From NCBI GenBank assembly GCA_026874595.1, contig CM049306.1, forward strand, positions 89,694,642 to 89,758,641: a stretch of 64,000 bases of DNA. The letters run 5' to 3'. The stretch comes from Sipunculus nudus. Its lineage: Eukaryota; Annelida; Sipuncula; Golfingiida; Sipunculidae. Positions 32,202-41,812 of the stretch are shown piece after piece; the stretch's first letter is position 1, and each line of letters starts with the position of its first letter. A program made the translations under genes and the position numbers. The notes below the pieces were generated by a model. The model made no database searches and was not told where the DNA came from. It saw nothing but the letters and a program-made list of their open reading frames with translations.

Positions 32202-33071
32202 ATGGAAACGACAGAAGTGTGCGACCAAACAATGACTGACATGGTGGACGCCCCGCGCCATCAAACGGACGACCCAGACCACCAAGACTGTTCACTCAAC
32301 TACCAAGTAAAAGCCAACACCCCAGATTCCGACATATCGGATGACTCATGGGATGACTCGTCGGATGACTCATCTGATGAAGAAACCCGAAACAAGTACC
32401 GACTGATGCACGAAACGTCAGCTAGAGAAGCGTTAAAGAAAAACACTGAGGCGCTCCTAAAACTGGCCAATGATGCGGAAAAACGTGTACAAGAATCACC
32501 CGATGAAGAAGGAGAGTGCCAGGTTTTGAAAGATTTCTCATTAAAGACGAGGCTGTTGGTTGATATCATGTCGCGGTATCCAGGGTACATCAAACAATTC
32601 GAGGAAGAATCCTGGGATGAACGAAACGAAAGAGACGTTTTTGTGCACGATAGGGAATACTGGAATACGTATATGCAGATGTATGAAACCGTCGACGAAC
32701 TGACAGACATGCCGTGCCAGGATCTGGTGTACCCAGCTCTATGTAAACTGTCAGGGTACATGGATTGGGTGGAGACCCTTTATATTGATATGATTGACAC
32801 ACTGGATAATACGACCAAATGGGTACCATATGAAGCTCTGCAGGACCACCGCTTGAACTGGGACAGGCTCGCGGATTATTTGAAATGGTTAAATGATGAG
32901 GCCATATGTATCGCAGAAGAAAAAGCGGAAAAAATAGCGAGGAAGAAAAAACGCCGCGTGACTTCTACTGCGCAGGATCAACCTAAAACCACAACAGTTA
33001 AAACAGGTCGCGTCATCAAGAAACGCAAGATGCGTGGCAAAAAAAGGAACAAAAAAAGGAACACAAAGTAA
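32202..33071 (+). CDS. Helical family protein with full basic tail, 289 aa
   Basis: Same plan as the 28687 and 30887 proteins: METTEV, Asp/Ser acidic patch (about 45-62), helical core (about 63-245) and a Lys/Arg tail (about 250-289). It shares most of its sequence with the 30887 protein, from which it differs by the intact tail and scattered charge changes. The ATG is 17 nt after a 3' splice site (GTATATTGCAG, exon start 32186). Confidence 0.7.
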   Translation: METTEVCDQTMTDMVDAPRHQTDDPDHQDCSLNYQVKANTPDSDISDDSWDDSSDDSSDEETRNKYRLMHETSAREALKKNTEALLKLANDAEKRVQESPDEEGECQVLKDFSLKTRLLVDIMSRYPGYIKQFEEESWDERNERDVFVHDREYWNTYMQMYETVDELTDMPCQDLVYPALCKLSGYMDWVETLYIDMIDTLDNTTKWVPYEALQDHRLNWDRLADYLKWLNDEAICIAEEKAEKIARKKKRRVTSTAQDQPKTTTVKTGRVIKKRKMRGKKRNKKRNTK

Positions 33072-33442
33072 AGAAAATCATTTCAACCAAGAAATGTACA
33101 TTTTTTGCCCCTGTGAAGGGCGGTACACACTGTGTGGTGTACAGGATATATGTGGTATCTTTGACCAAGAGAACTTTTGTTATATGATCGCATTTTAATA
33201 CCCATTTGTTAATACCACGTACGTACAATCAAGGTACATGTTATGGTTTAGTTAACTTGTCTTATTTTTATCATAGATCGCACTTGATATGTATTTTGTT
33301 TAATGTGTACCTACTGTAAATATTTTGTCCGTGTATGCCTTACATATATCGGTTTCATAGTTTATAAGACAGTTTTTGATATATATTGTTTGTAACAGTT
33401 TGGATGATAGCGCAGTAGATATTCTTGTACCAGTTAGTTCGG

Positions 33443-33448
33443 AATAAA
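33443..33448 (+). terminator. Poly(A) signal, 194 nt before the next acceptor
   Basis: AATAAA in TTCGGAATAAATGATG, the third copy of this word. Confidence 0.7.
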
Positions 33449-33641
33449 TGATGTAACTTTCACTACCGTCTCCTTTTTCATGTATCGCATGCAAGAATCG
33501 GAGTTTTGCCGGCGAAACTGCGGTATGGATGTGCCTGTACGCAGGGTTTGAAATGTTGGCGTGCAAGGTCTGATGGTCATTTTTACATGATACCCTGTCT
33601 GTAATTTCTCTATCTCTATCTCTCTCTCTGTTCTGTCACAG

Positions 33642-34472
33642 ATGGCCCATATCCGGTCTGAGGTGTATGCGAACAACGAAGCTGTAATGAGGTACATGGG
33701 ACGTCAGATACCCACACTGGCTCAGAAAATCCACACGAAGGTGACATCCCCCCTTTGGAATATAATGTTGCAGCTCGGTTTCCTTGATCGTACGATGTTT
33801 GAAAACATCATGCAAGAAAAACGTGCCAAAGTACGCGGCGTCATGCTGCTTAGTCATCTGGCAGGGCGGTTCCCTTTAGAAAAAATAGACGAGGCCATGA
33901 AGCTATTTTGCAAAACCGGTGAATCGCAGGTGTATTATTTTTTTTGGAACGTGGTCATGCGACACGCCATACAGAGCCTGCCGCGGGCCCCGACTGCGGA
34001 TCATAAGATGAATAAAACAGTACAAGATCCTGCTTACAGTAAAAAACTGTCTCGGCTGGAGGCATTCTTTCATTCCCGACGGTACACATGTCCAAGAGCA
34101 TCCACAGGCGGCGAGAAAGACCTTGGTGTCCTCATGGCTGTATATATACGTCCCCTGTTTATCCGGGATGACATCCTGTGCATGGACGAGTCCTGTGTCG
34201 TTACGCGTTTGTGCGTAGACTTGCATATAATGAACCAGTTTCAAAGGGATAAACTGTTTCTCATCACCGGATTAGCGTTTAAAAGGCGCTTGACTTTTTT
34301 GACTTACCTTGAAAAACTTCCGCTGTGGTACTGGAACAAACTGGCGGTTATCTTTCGCGAGGCAGGATACGGACAGATAGGTGGAACAATCGAACGTGGT
34401 CTCAGATTGTCAGGCGTGCAGGTCTTGTTTCCCGATTACATCGCATTCCTGCAGAGTAACCGGAAAAAATAA
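33642..34472 (+). CDS. Double-CARD protein, 276 aa
   Basis: Two CARD-like bundles at about residues 12-93 (LWNIMLQLGFLDRTMFENI, then a FPLEKIDEAMKLF helix) and 166-256 (CVVTRLCVDLHIMNQFQRDK, then the YLEKLPLWYWNKLAVIF helix). A linker of about 70 residues separates them. The order resembles tandem-CARD adaptors, so interference with host CARD signalling is a reasonable inference. The 3' splice site (CTGTTCTGTCACAG) abuts the ATG, following a (TCTC)n pyrimidine tract. AATAAA lies at 34518. Confidence 0.65.
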   Translation: MAHIRSEVYANNEAVMRYMGRQIPTLAQKIHTKVTSPLWNIMLQLGFLDRTMFENIMQEKRAKVRGVMLLSHLAGRFPLEKIDEAMKLFCKTGESQVYYFFWNVVMRHAIQSLPRAPTADHKMNKTVQDPAYSKKLSRLEAFFHSRRYTCPRASTGGEKDLGVLMAVYIRPLFIRDDILCMDESCVVTRLCVDLHIMNQFQRDKLFLITGLAFKRRLTFLTYLEKLPLWYWNKLAVIFREAGYGQIGGTIERGLRLSGVQVLFPDYIAFLQSNRKK

Positions 34473-34961
34473 CCCGTACGTTGTTATCTGAACATTCGTG
34501 ACATAAATGCACATGTGAATAAACCTCTGCTTGGAATGTGGGAAATGTTCATATAAACATTCGTAATTGGTTGTTCTGATACGTTTCTGCTTGGTGGAGA
34601 TAACAGAACATTCGTGACCATATATGCACATGTGATTAAACCACTGCTTGGTATGTAATAACCTGAAATAAACGTTTATGGTACATGTTACATATGTGTC
34701 ATTCTCGTGTATACGTATACGTGTTAATGAATGTGTGAGACGGTTGTCCTCGTGTCACAAAATATGGATTCTGCCACTACCACCACCTCCCCCTCCCTCC
34801 CCCCCTTTTGCCCCCTTCCGTTATAACAATCTTGCATTCACCGACTGGTCGCCCGCCTCATATCACACAAACTTTCTCACTGCAATGATGATGATAAATA
34901 CGATGAAGCGACGTGACGATGTGAACGTGTATCTATTTGTACTGATGATAGATACTTGTGT

Positions 34962-35510
34962 ATGGGGCTGTGTGACGGACTCCTGTACATGGACGAAGGA
35001 ACCATGGATGCATGTGTCACAAAAGGTCCAGGTCAAAGTAGCAACGATGTATACTGTGATAAATGCAAGTGCTTGCTTCACGTGACATGCGATTGTGACA
35101 GTGATTGTAAAGGCGTGGATGGCCACTGCTGTGACTGTTCATTGGAAACAACATATGACATGAGTGAACGTTTTGAAGACGCTTTCTCGTGTGAACGTTC
35201 TGTTCAGCTATATGACGAACTGGACAAACAGGATGCAATAGCTCCCCTTATGGAGAAGTACCTGCCTGTAAATTGCGGCAACGATGTGGAGACATTTCAT
35301 GATTTCGCAGATTTCGTGTCAAATGCGCCAATGGCGCGATGGCATTTGATGGAGTCGCTGATGGCGGAATTGCAGATAATATTGCCAGATGTGGATTTTA
35401 CACCGTGGTCAAAGGTCAAACATCGGGTCACATGTTTGTTCACAGACTGGAGGTCAGAGTTGGACATTGAGCGCCCCTTTTACAAGGGAGGGGTGTATCC
35501 GTTGTTATAA
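34962..35510 (+). CDS. Cys-rich N-terminus plus helical domain, 182 aa
   Basis: Residues about 25-60 hold ten Cys and a His in a PHD- or RING-like rhythm (VYCDKCKCLLHVTCDCDSDC), followed by an acidic helical region (about 67-150) that could be death-fold-like. I cannot name it. The first ATG in frame is 34962; it has no TATA box or adjacent acceptor, so an upstream exon is possible. AATAAA is at 35608. Upstream, 34473-34961 has no other gene, a C-rich tract (34770-34815) and two poly(A) signals of the preceding gene. Confidence 0.55.
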   Translation: MGLCDGLLYMDEGTMDACVTKGPGQSSNDVYCDKCKCLLHVTCDCDSDCKGVDGHCCDCSLETTYDMSERFEDAFSCERSVQLYDELDKQDAIAPLMEKYLPVNCGNDVETFHDFADFVSNAPMARWHLMESLMAELQIILPDVDFTPWSKVKHRVTCLFTDWRSELDIERPFYKGGVYPLL

Positions 35511-35867
35511 ACGGCACCTGGTTTGCGGGAGAAAGATGAATATGTCGATCCGTTTTTTTTTTTTTTTTTGGCTTGGGGAATACACAGCTTACATCAGGCA
35601 AAGTTCAAATAAACGGACATGAATGTGCAGGTGTGTTTGTTGTTTATGATTATGATTGTTACATAACAACTCCTTCTCTCGGCGTCTTCCGTTTCACACT
35701 TGCCCCCCCCCCCTTTCCCCTCTCCCCCCGTCTTCCCAAATCCGGAACATTGTCGCTGTAAGAAATGTGCGCAGTTGATTGTTATTTTAACATAAACATT
35801 TATAACCTTCTGGTTTCGTCAGCCAGCCGTATGTACATGTTACGTCATGTGTGAGCACATTGATGTG

Positions 35868-35940
35868 GGTGTTGTGGCTCAATGGATAGAGCACTGGTTT
35901 CCGAAGCCAGGGGTTGTGGGTTCGAATCCCGCCAGCACCT
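35868..35940 (+). tRNA. tRNA-Arg (anticodon CCG)
   Basis: A full 73-nt cloverleaf. The acceptor stem GGTGTTG/CAGCACC has one G-U pair, the D stem is GCTC/GAGC, the anticodon stem CTGGT/GCCAG, the loop TTCCGAA and the T stem GTGGG/CCCGC around TTCGAAT. There is no intron and no encoded CCA. A T5 run 11 nt after the end would terminate polymerase III. The core resembles bacterial or viral tRNA-Arg as much as animal ones. Confidence 0.93.
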
Positions 35941-36159
35941 TCATGATACATTTTTCTCCATCTGTTTGTCATCTATACAATTTTCTTTGTGTAAGTTTTG
36001 TCTATCACGTCAGTTGTTCGTGTTCATAACAGACAATCCACTCGGCATTACTTATTTGTTGCGTTATATCTACTTGGCGTGTCGTGTCTGTTTATATAGC
36101 ACAGTCACCGCCAGATGGCAGTATATGCACCCTTGCCGATGTTTTTATTTTTTGTTTTA

Positions 36160-36240
36160 AAACCATATGTTGGATGTATGTCTTTCACGTATGTTGGATG
36201 TCTGTCTTTAGCGTATGTTGGATGTCTGTCTTCCTCGTGT
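36160..36240 (+). repeat. Short tandem repeat, about 25 bp x 3
   Basis: TATGTTGGATGTCTGTCTTT recurs three times, with small changes, at about 36167-36234. A 39-bp direct repeat with the core CAGCGAATTGT lies nearby at 36690-36752. The rest of 35941-36819 shows no supported gene. Confidence 0.7.
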
Positions 36241-36819
36241 TACATTTTTTTTTTCAAAGGGATAGTGTCGTTCAATGTCTGATATTAAGGCCGGGTACGT
36301 TTTCATATTTCCTGAGGCTATGTGGATTTAACAACGTACACTGTACACCAGCTTACAAAACCACACATTTACATATAAGCACACACGTATATATCTGCAC
36401 AAAGGATTGGTAATCTTCTAATATTTCTTCAGGTGATGAGGGCGATCGTAAAACATATCCCAACACACCGCAAGCAAAGCACATTTTACACATAAACGCA
36501 CACACATACATCTGCATACACACGGAAACATGAAATGAATAATGAGACATGTTGTCAGGTATACATAAATATATTCCGTTCACTTAAACAATTTACATTT
36601 ATACAGGTTTACATATATCAGATATATTTCATATCATCGATAAACATACATGGCAAGCGTGCAAATGTCATAAAGGTCATATGTAGTCACAGCGAATTGT
36701 CCCACAATATACAGAAGCGTGACAGACGACAGCGAATTGTTCCACAATATATATATAATAAATATATATATATGTACCTTTTCGATAAAATGTTGTTTGT
36801 ACAACGTGCGTGGAAATGG

Positions 36820-37128
36820 TCACGGGTACAGGTTTATAAGAAAACCTAACAACTCTGCAGGCTTCCAGCGCAGCTTTGGATGAATTTTCCGTTGCATATC
36901 AGATGTGAACATGAACTGTCGCTCGGATGTATGATTGTGTTTTTTTGTACCGGGTGCCCGTACACGCTCCAGACTCACTCTCAGGCATTTGTCAATCCGG
37001 CAAGGTGACTGTATACGCTCCAGTCTCACTTTAAGGCATTTATCAATTCGGCCATCTAACCGAATGCATACTTTCAGCCCCTCTCTTCGCGTTGACATGT
37101 AGCATCTGCATATCGCTTTTGGGTTCAT
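36820..37128 (-). CDS. Small basic protein with internal repeat, 102 aa, last gene of the minus unit
   Basis: The minus-strand 3' splice site (TTGCTTATGTTCCAG) abuts the ATG at 37128, as in the other genes of this unit. The protein is basic with a duplicated segment, RIDKCLKVRLERI and RIDKCLRVSLERV, about 20 residues apart. I do not recognise it. Because it is short, the splice-site context is the main reason to call it. Confidence 0.5.
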   Translation of the reverse strand: MNPKAICRCYMSTRREGLKVCIRLDGRIDKCLKVRLERIQSPCRIDKCLRVSLERVRAPGTKKHNHTSERQFMFTSDMQRKIHPKLRWKPAELLGFLINLYP

Positions 37129-37415
37129 CTGGAACATAAGCAAATGATAATGTAAAAGTACACTTGTATAAGAAGAAGAACAAAACCTGTGAGGGGGGGG
37201 GCAGCAAATCATGCAAACATGTGAAACATTGCCAGATGCTCGGATGGAATGTCCCATTTGACCCTGAAATAAATAAACACATATGTATAACGACACAACA
37301 CTATCATATTACAACATATATATATTGTTTATATATATATTTATATATATTTATATAGATATATCAATATACAACAAGTATATTAACACCAACACACATA
37401 CAGACAGATGGACGG

Positions 37416-39377
37416 TCAAAACATATTTACAAAACGACACGCCACCCACCAGATGTATATCTTCACCACATCAGTGCGTTTGTTGGGTACCCTGCATGTC
37501 GGACAATGGACCTCCTCGCGGGACGTGGAACGGGACGTGGAACGGAACATGTTGTCGCGCAAGCGATTTATCAACGCTTGAAAGCCGTTTCTATTTTCAT
37601 TGTAGGAGAACACCGCCATTATACATCTGTGACAAAACATGTGTCCGCATTTTTTTAGGAAACAGTCCACGGTGTTCTCCAAACAAATTGGACACCGGAA
37701 GCGACTTAGCCTTTCCTGGGCATCCCTTTCATTACTTTGAAGCTGGGCAATCATGGTCTGAGCGTGTGCGAGCTGCTCCTCCACACTGGAAACGACAACG
37801 CCTGGATCTGAAACGTTTGCCGAACCTCTGCAAGTAGAAACTGTCGCCGAACGGATTGATGTGTCAGGTGCTGCCGAAACTGTTTCCGCATTGCCACCCG
37901 TATATGGAGGAAACATCGCTGCTTCGGTGGCGCCCGTCCTGACGTGTCGAAGCTTTAACCTTTTGGGTGCAGGCAAAATGTTATCAGATCGGGTCTGACC
38001 TCCCTGGGTTGATGTATCATGTTCCGATGAAGGCGCAGGGTCCACGGGAGGTCGACGTTCAGAAGTCAATGGATCAGAGGCGTCTGTGTCGTCAGCGACA
38101 TTTTGGGGCGGGTTGGTTGCTGTTATGGAATTCATCAACTGCAATAATTCCCGACCTGCATCAAACGGGCTCTCAGTACGCGATTGTGACGAGGTCGAAG
38201 ACGGGGCGGGTGATGACGGCCTTGTGGTATATCGCCTTTTTCTCCTGGGAAAGCGGCCATTCCAATTCATGTCAGGATGCAACGCTACGTTGCATTTATG
38301 TGAACCGGTGATCCCTGAAACACGACCTGGTTGATTAAAGTCCATCTCTGCCGGCAGGAAATCCTGGAGACACCTATCGGCATCTGTCTGCCTCGCCACC
38401 TGGACGCAAAACCTCAGGAGTAACAGGCGTTTAAATGCTTTCCTCCGTGTTGTCTCCCCAGGGCGATAGATATGACCAAGCACGCGTCGGACGTCCTGTT
38501 TCTTATAGATGTCTTCGACTTCAGTTTTGCTCAAGGAGGCGTCTATCATACCGTGTTTTTTTAGTAATTTCATTAAAAGCCTAGTTAAACGTATACTTCC
38601 GACAAGGTCGGCCACCAAGCTGTCCCATTGCGTGGCATCAAACAGGGTGTATGCGATCCTGAACTCCGGCTCATACCAAACGTCTTTCTCGATATACGCT
38701 AAAACAGCCTCACGTACGCGTTGGTATTCACGTTCTGTTGAAACCTCCCGCGCATCCAAACCTTCCTCACCCTCGTCCTCTTGGTCTGCATTTTCCGCCC
38801 CTCCTTCTTGCTGCGCATGCGGCTCAGGACGTGTTACGTCATTGTATCCGTCTCCCGGCATGAATTGTTCTTCTTCACACTGTGTAAACCGCATGATGTG
38901 TTCATCGTCATCAGACACCAACACGATCGGGTAGTAACGGTGCGGGACCACATTGTTGAAACAGTCTTGTAATATGCCGATTTCAAATACCTCGCTTAAC
39001 AGGGCACATGCGTCGGACATGCCTCTTTGGAAGAGCCTGTGGTATAGCTCCAATATGTTTACATTGAACAAAGAACAGTTCACGTATAAAGCAGTGGTAA
39101 TGGAGCGCGCTTCCGATTTTCCACTTTCCCTATACGACTGCACGTACTTGAGGTCATCCCTGTGTGGCAGCAGCGTAGGCAGATCTATCAGATTGACGTC
39201 TGTGGCTAAAGCGAGGAGATCAACACGGAGGCTCAGAGCATCTTCAACCTCCATGTAGTTCAGAAACAAGCCTCTGATGCTTAACGCTTCCGACTCGTTC
39301 CGCTGGCGTTCGGTGCCGATGTATATAACGTCCTCCTCTTCTATTGACGAACTGTCGGAATGTTCAGTCTGTTCCAT
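37416..39377 (-). CDS. Large death-fold-like and RING protein, 653 aa
   Basis: Order: Ser/Glu-rich start (1-30); a helical region about 31-140 that reads like a death-effector-type bundle; an acidic stretch (about 190-220); a second helical region (about 235-345) with VEDIYKKQDVRRVLG and LLLLRFCVQVARQ; a basic patch (RRKRR, about 395); a Ser/Pro-rich linker; and a RING at 562-629. The RING is CPIC...CGHMFCHRC...CPTC with an insert of about 40 residues before the last pair. After KIYI, where the 63-kb paralogue stops, it runs on for 11 residues. It is probably a ubiquitin ligase targeting death-domain signalling; the folds are inferred. The start is the ATG at 39377, 4 nt after a minus-strand acceptor (TTATCATTTCAG). 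Confidence 0.7.
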   Translation of the reverse strand: MEQTEHSDSSSIEEEDVIYIGTERQRNESEALSIRGLFLNYMEVEDALSLRVDLLALATDVNLIDLPTLLPHRDDLKYVQSYRESGKSEARSITTALYVNCSLFNVNILELYHRLFQRGMSDACALLSEVFEIGILQDCFNNVVPHRYYPIVLVSDDDEHIMRFTQCEEEQFMPGDGYNDVTRPEPHAQQEGGAENADQEDEGEEGLDAREVSTEREYQRVREAVLAYIEKDVWYEPEFRIAYTLFDATQWDSLVADLVGSIRLTRLLMKLLKKHGMIDASLSKTEVEDIYKKQDVRRVLGHIYRPGETTRRKAFKRLLLLRFCVQVARQTDADRCLQDFLPAEMDFNQPGRVSGITGSHKCNVALHPDMNWNGRFPRRKRRYTTRPSSPAPSSTSSQSRTESPFDAGRELLQLMNSITATNPPQNVADDTDASDPLTSERRPPVDPAPSSEHDTSTQGGQTRSDNILPAPKRLKLRHVRTGATEAAMFPPYTGGNAETVSAAPDTSIRSATVSTCRGSANVSDPGVVVSSVEEQLAHAQTMIAQLQSNERDAQERLSRFRCPICLENTVDCFLKKCGHMFCHRCIMAVFSYNENRNGFQALINRLRDNMFRSTSRSTSREEVHCPTCRVPNKRTDVVKIYIWWVACRFVNMF

Positions 39378-39754
39378 CGCTCTGAAATGATAAGGAAACA
39401 CACATGAGACGTGTTATGGCAAAAGAAGAGGGGGGGGGTGTACATGGTATGTATGTGTAATGTTGCCTGTGATGACATAGCATCATACGTAAACAGAAGA
39501 GAACAGATGACAAGTCAATACAAACTAAGATAAAACATAATTACTGTTTCTTTACAACAGAAACACACCGACAGCGCTGTACGTATCTTAGAACATATTA
39601 TTTTGTACACAAACATGACTACATATCCTGATGAAAAACGTACATGCACTGCAAAAAAAAAAAAAACAGCATACCTGAACATCCGGCGATGGTTTCAGCC
39701 GGTGAGGGCGGCGGGGACCATCACTCCGACACTCGTTCTGGGTTCTTTTTGAGA

Positions 39755-39814
39755 GATGACAAGAAAGCCGGAGCATCTGCCCGCCCGCCCTCCGGCTCCA
39801 GCTTTCTTGTCATC
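39755..39814 (-). ncRNA. Pre-miRNA-like hairpin 1
   Basis: Arms 39755-39768 and 39801-39814 are perfect 14-bp complements (GATGACAAGAAAGC and its reverse complement). They extend by 5 bp (39770-39774 with 39795-39799) after one mismatch, and the loop is 20 nt. The strand is assigned from the surrounding minus-strand unit, since a hairpin reads the same either way. Confidence 0.55.
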
Positions 39815-39855
39815 TTTTAGACGTCTTGGATAATTGCTGCTTGCTTGGTGATCTG

Positions 39856-39928
39856 TGGTGATGGTGAAGAAACCCAAGGGCGTCTGCCAGCCCGCCGCCG
39901 GCCCTTTGGATTCCTTCAGCATCAACCA
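39856..39928 (-). ncRNA. Pre-miRNA-like hairpin 2
   Basis: Arms 39856-39881 and 39901-39928 pair over about 22 of 26 positions with two single-base bulges, as in miRNA precursors. The 19-nt loop shares TCTGCC.GCCCGCC with hairpin 1, and the 5' arms are alike (GATG..AAGAAA.CC), so the two are duplicates. Confidence 0.5.
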
Positions 39929-40189
39929 CATGTTAAAAGGATTGTCCATTTACACACACGTAAACAAAATAACATACCCTGTATCAAATATACAATGACC
40001 TTTATTCTGATAACATAACAGATACACAGATCTGGTGTATACAATATATACAGAAAAAGCTATAAAATATGACATATACAAACATTTGAAATATTGAACG
40101 TTTCATTGTACAGGAGATGAAACGTTTACCAATTTTTAATACGTTTTTGGTATTATCAACCCCAATTTTCAATTACAGTTTTCCATGTT

Positions 40190-40510
40190 TTTACAAAGTT
40201 TATTTACATTTCAAACCCAATTTCAATTAAAGTTTACCACAGTTCATATTTTTTTTTACACTTTAACCCCAATTTTCAATCACCCCCCATAATTCCGGGC
40301 AACGTTCTGTGAATTTACGTTTTTGGTGCAATATAGGTCTTTTCACATGCGGGGTGAAGATAAATTTACCAATGAAATCCCTCCCCAGTACACCCGACGC
40401 ACTGGGGAATTTCCAGTCATATACAACATTCATATCCACGTTATTATAGAAACATTGCCCCAGTGCGTCCTCGAAGAGCATTTGTATGTGTCTTTTTTTT
40501 TATACGGATA
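40190..40510 (-). pseudogene. Truncated duplicate of the retropepsin-like gene
   Basis: The segment repeats 40607-40935 (offset about 420 bp) and includes a 72-codon frame (40263-40481) matching the C-terminal half of the full gene, with GVLGRDFIGKF intact. The N-terminal half containing the DTE motif is absent. The duplication also covers the AT-rich 3' flank (ATTAAAGTTTACCACAG in both). It is a broken copy unless spliced to another exon. Confidence 0.7.
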
Positions 40511-40682
40511 AACTGTAATATATACATGTTACTCCTGTACAATATTTATATAGAGATGATATATACAATCAATTTAAAATGTTCAATTAAAGTTTACAAA
40601 GTTTTTACAAAGTCTATTGACATTTCCAACCCAATGTTCAATTAAAGTTTACCACAGTTCATAAGTTTTTTTTTTTTACACT

Positions 40683-41135
40683 TTAACCCCAATTTTCAAT
40701 CACCCCCCACACGTCCGGGCAACGCTCTGTAAATTTCCTTTTCTGGTACAAGGCGGGTCTTTTTACATGAGGGGTGAAGATGAATTTCCCAATAAAATCC
40801 CGTCCCAGTACACCTGACGCACTGGGGAATTTCCAATCATGGACAATGTTCATGTCCACATTATTATAGAAACATTGCCCCAGTGCGTCCTCGAAGAGCA
40901 CTTGTACGTGTCTTTTTTTATATGGGTGTACTGCGGCCCCTCTGTGGGCACCCCCACAAGCTCTGCATGGCTCTCGCACTAATAGTGCTTTGTGCAGAAT
41001 GTCGTCCCACATCGGGGTGTACCAGAAGTTCTGTGGTAGAAACACCTTCATGTCAACCATAGAGATTGGACTCTCTGTGTCCAGGATGAAATGCTTGCAC
41101 CCGATGCCATCAACAGTTACGTTGTAGTATGTCAT
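40683..41135 (-). CDS. Retropepsin-like aspartic protease homologue, 150 aa
   Basis: Residues about 15-28 read FILDTESPISMVD, the active-site loop of retropepsins with DTE where the family has DTG. Near residue 113, GVLGRDFI matches the second conserved signature (hhGRDh) of retroviral-type proteases. Between them is a Cys/His group (REPCRACGGAH). Length fits one retropepsin monomer. Without the Gly after Asp-Thr the catalytic turn may be altered, so activity is doubtful; a domesticated binding role is possible. The start is the ATG at 41135, 4 nt after a minus-strand acceptor (TTTCGTTTGTAG). No other retroelement gene adjoins it. Confidence 0.6.
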   Translation of the reverse strand: MTYYNVTVDGIGCKHFILDTESPISMVDMKVFLPQNFWYTPMWDDILHKALLVREPCRACGGAHRGAAVHPYKKRHVQVLFEDALGQCFYNNVDMNIVHDWKFPSASGVLGRDFIGKFIFTPHVKRPALYQKRKFTERCPDVWGVIENWG

Positions 41136-41143
41136 CTTTCTAC

Positions 41144-41811
41144 AAACGAAACACAAACTCTCATAAACAGATCATACAAACTCTCTCTCTCTCTCTATGT
41201 CTCATTTAAATAGGATAGAGAAGATATGCATGCCATGCATTAATTTTTTACTGACGTTAATCCCTGTTTATCACACGTATATACCATAACTGGAGGTTAC
41301 CACGAGCCAGTGGTAATTGGTTAATCACATAAACTGATTATGCAACAATATCAGATACATATATCAGATACATAAATATAATTATACAAGCTTTTCTTTC
41401 ACATCAAAAAACATATCATTATTACGGCCCAGTACAGGGACGCAGACTAAAAAACTACAATAATTAATTGTTGTCAGATGTGCGTTCCTTCGTCTGCCAT
41501 TCCGTCTCGTTATCAGCCCATTTGTACCCGATCATTATATTCTGATTGAAAACATAAAACAACCACAAACCGTACACAAAGGTAAAAATGTCAAATGTGC
41601 ATACTTACATCAGCGGTGTCTGCGGGTCGATGTTTGTTGATGCAATCTCTGCTCTAGAAAAAACAAAACAATGACATATCTTCAATCAATTGTCCATCGT
41701 CACCTTTCCAAATATGGTTATAACACATGTTCATACAGTTGCTGCTCGTACCACATATGGTTCTTCATTTTACAAAATATATACACGCGGCACCTCCTAT
41801 TCCAGAAAATG
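41144..41811. other. Gene-free interval in the minus unit
   Basis: AT-rich, presumed intron or intergenic sequence between the genes at 42466 and 41135. It contains a (CT)n tract at about 41183 that lies as (AG)n on the transcribed strand. No gene seen. Confidence 0.5.
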
Positions 41812-41812
41812 T

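Larger units (their letters stand above)
30709..33641 (+). repeat. Tandem duplication of acceptor-plus-gene, two full units and a partial third
   Basis: CGTCTCCGTTT begins comparable segments at 30714, 32029 and (as CGTCTCCTTTT) 33467, giving offsets of 1315 and 1438 bp. Units 1 and 2 contain a helical-family gene. Unit 3 is only the pre-acceptor segment, now joined to the CARD gene at 33642. Confidence 0.8.

Noticed and set aside
34678-35085. 135-codon frame with a poly-Pro stretch
   Set aside because: The proline run is a C homopolymer tract and the frame overlaps the better supported Cys-rich gene at 34962.
36847-37080. Transposon end from the 58-bp direct repeat (ACGCTCCAG.CTCACT)
   Set aside because: The repeat lies inside the small basic gene at 36820-37128 in frame and encodes its duplicated segment; no terminal inverted repeats.
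39695-39949. 84-codon minus-strand frame starting MDNPFNMW
   Set aside because: It is built almost entirely from the two hairpins, lacks an adjacent acceptor and has no recognisable features; the hairpins explain the sequence better.
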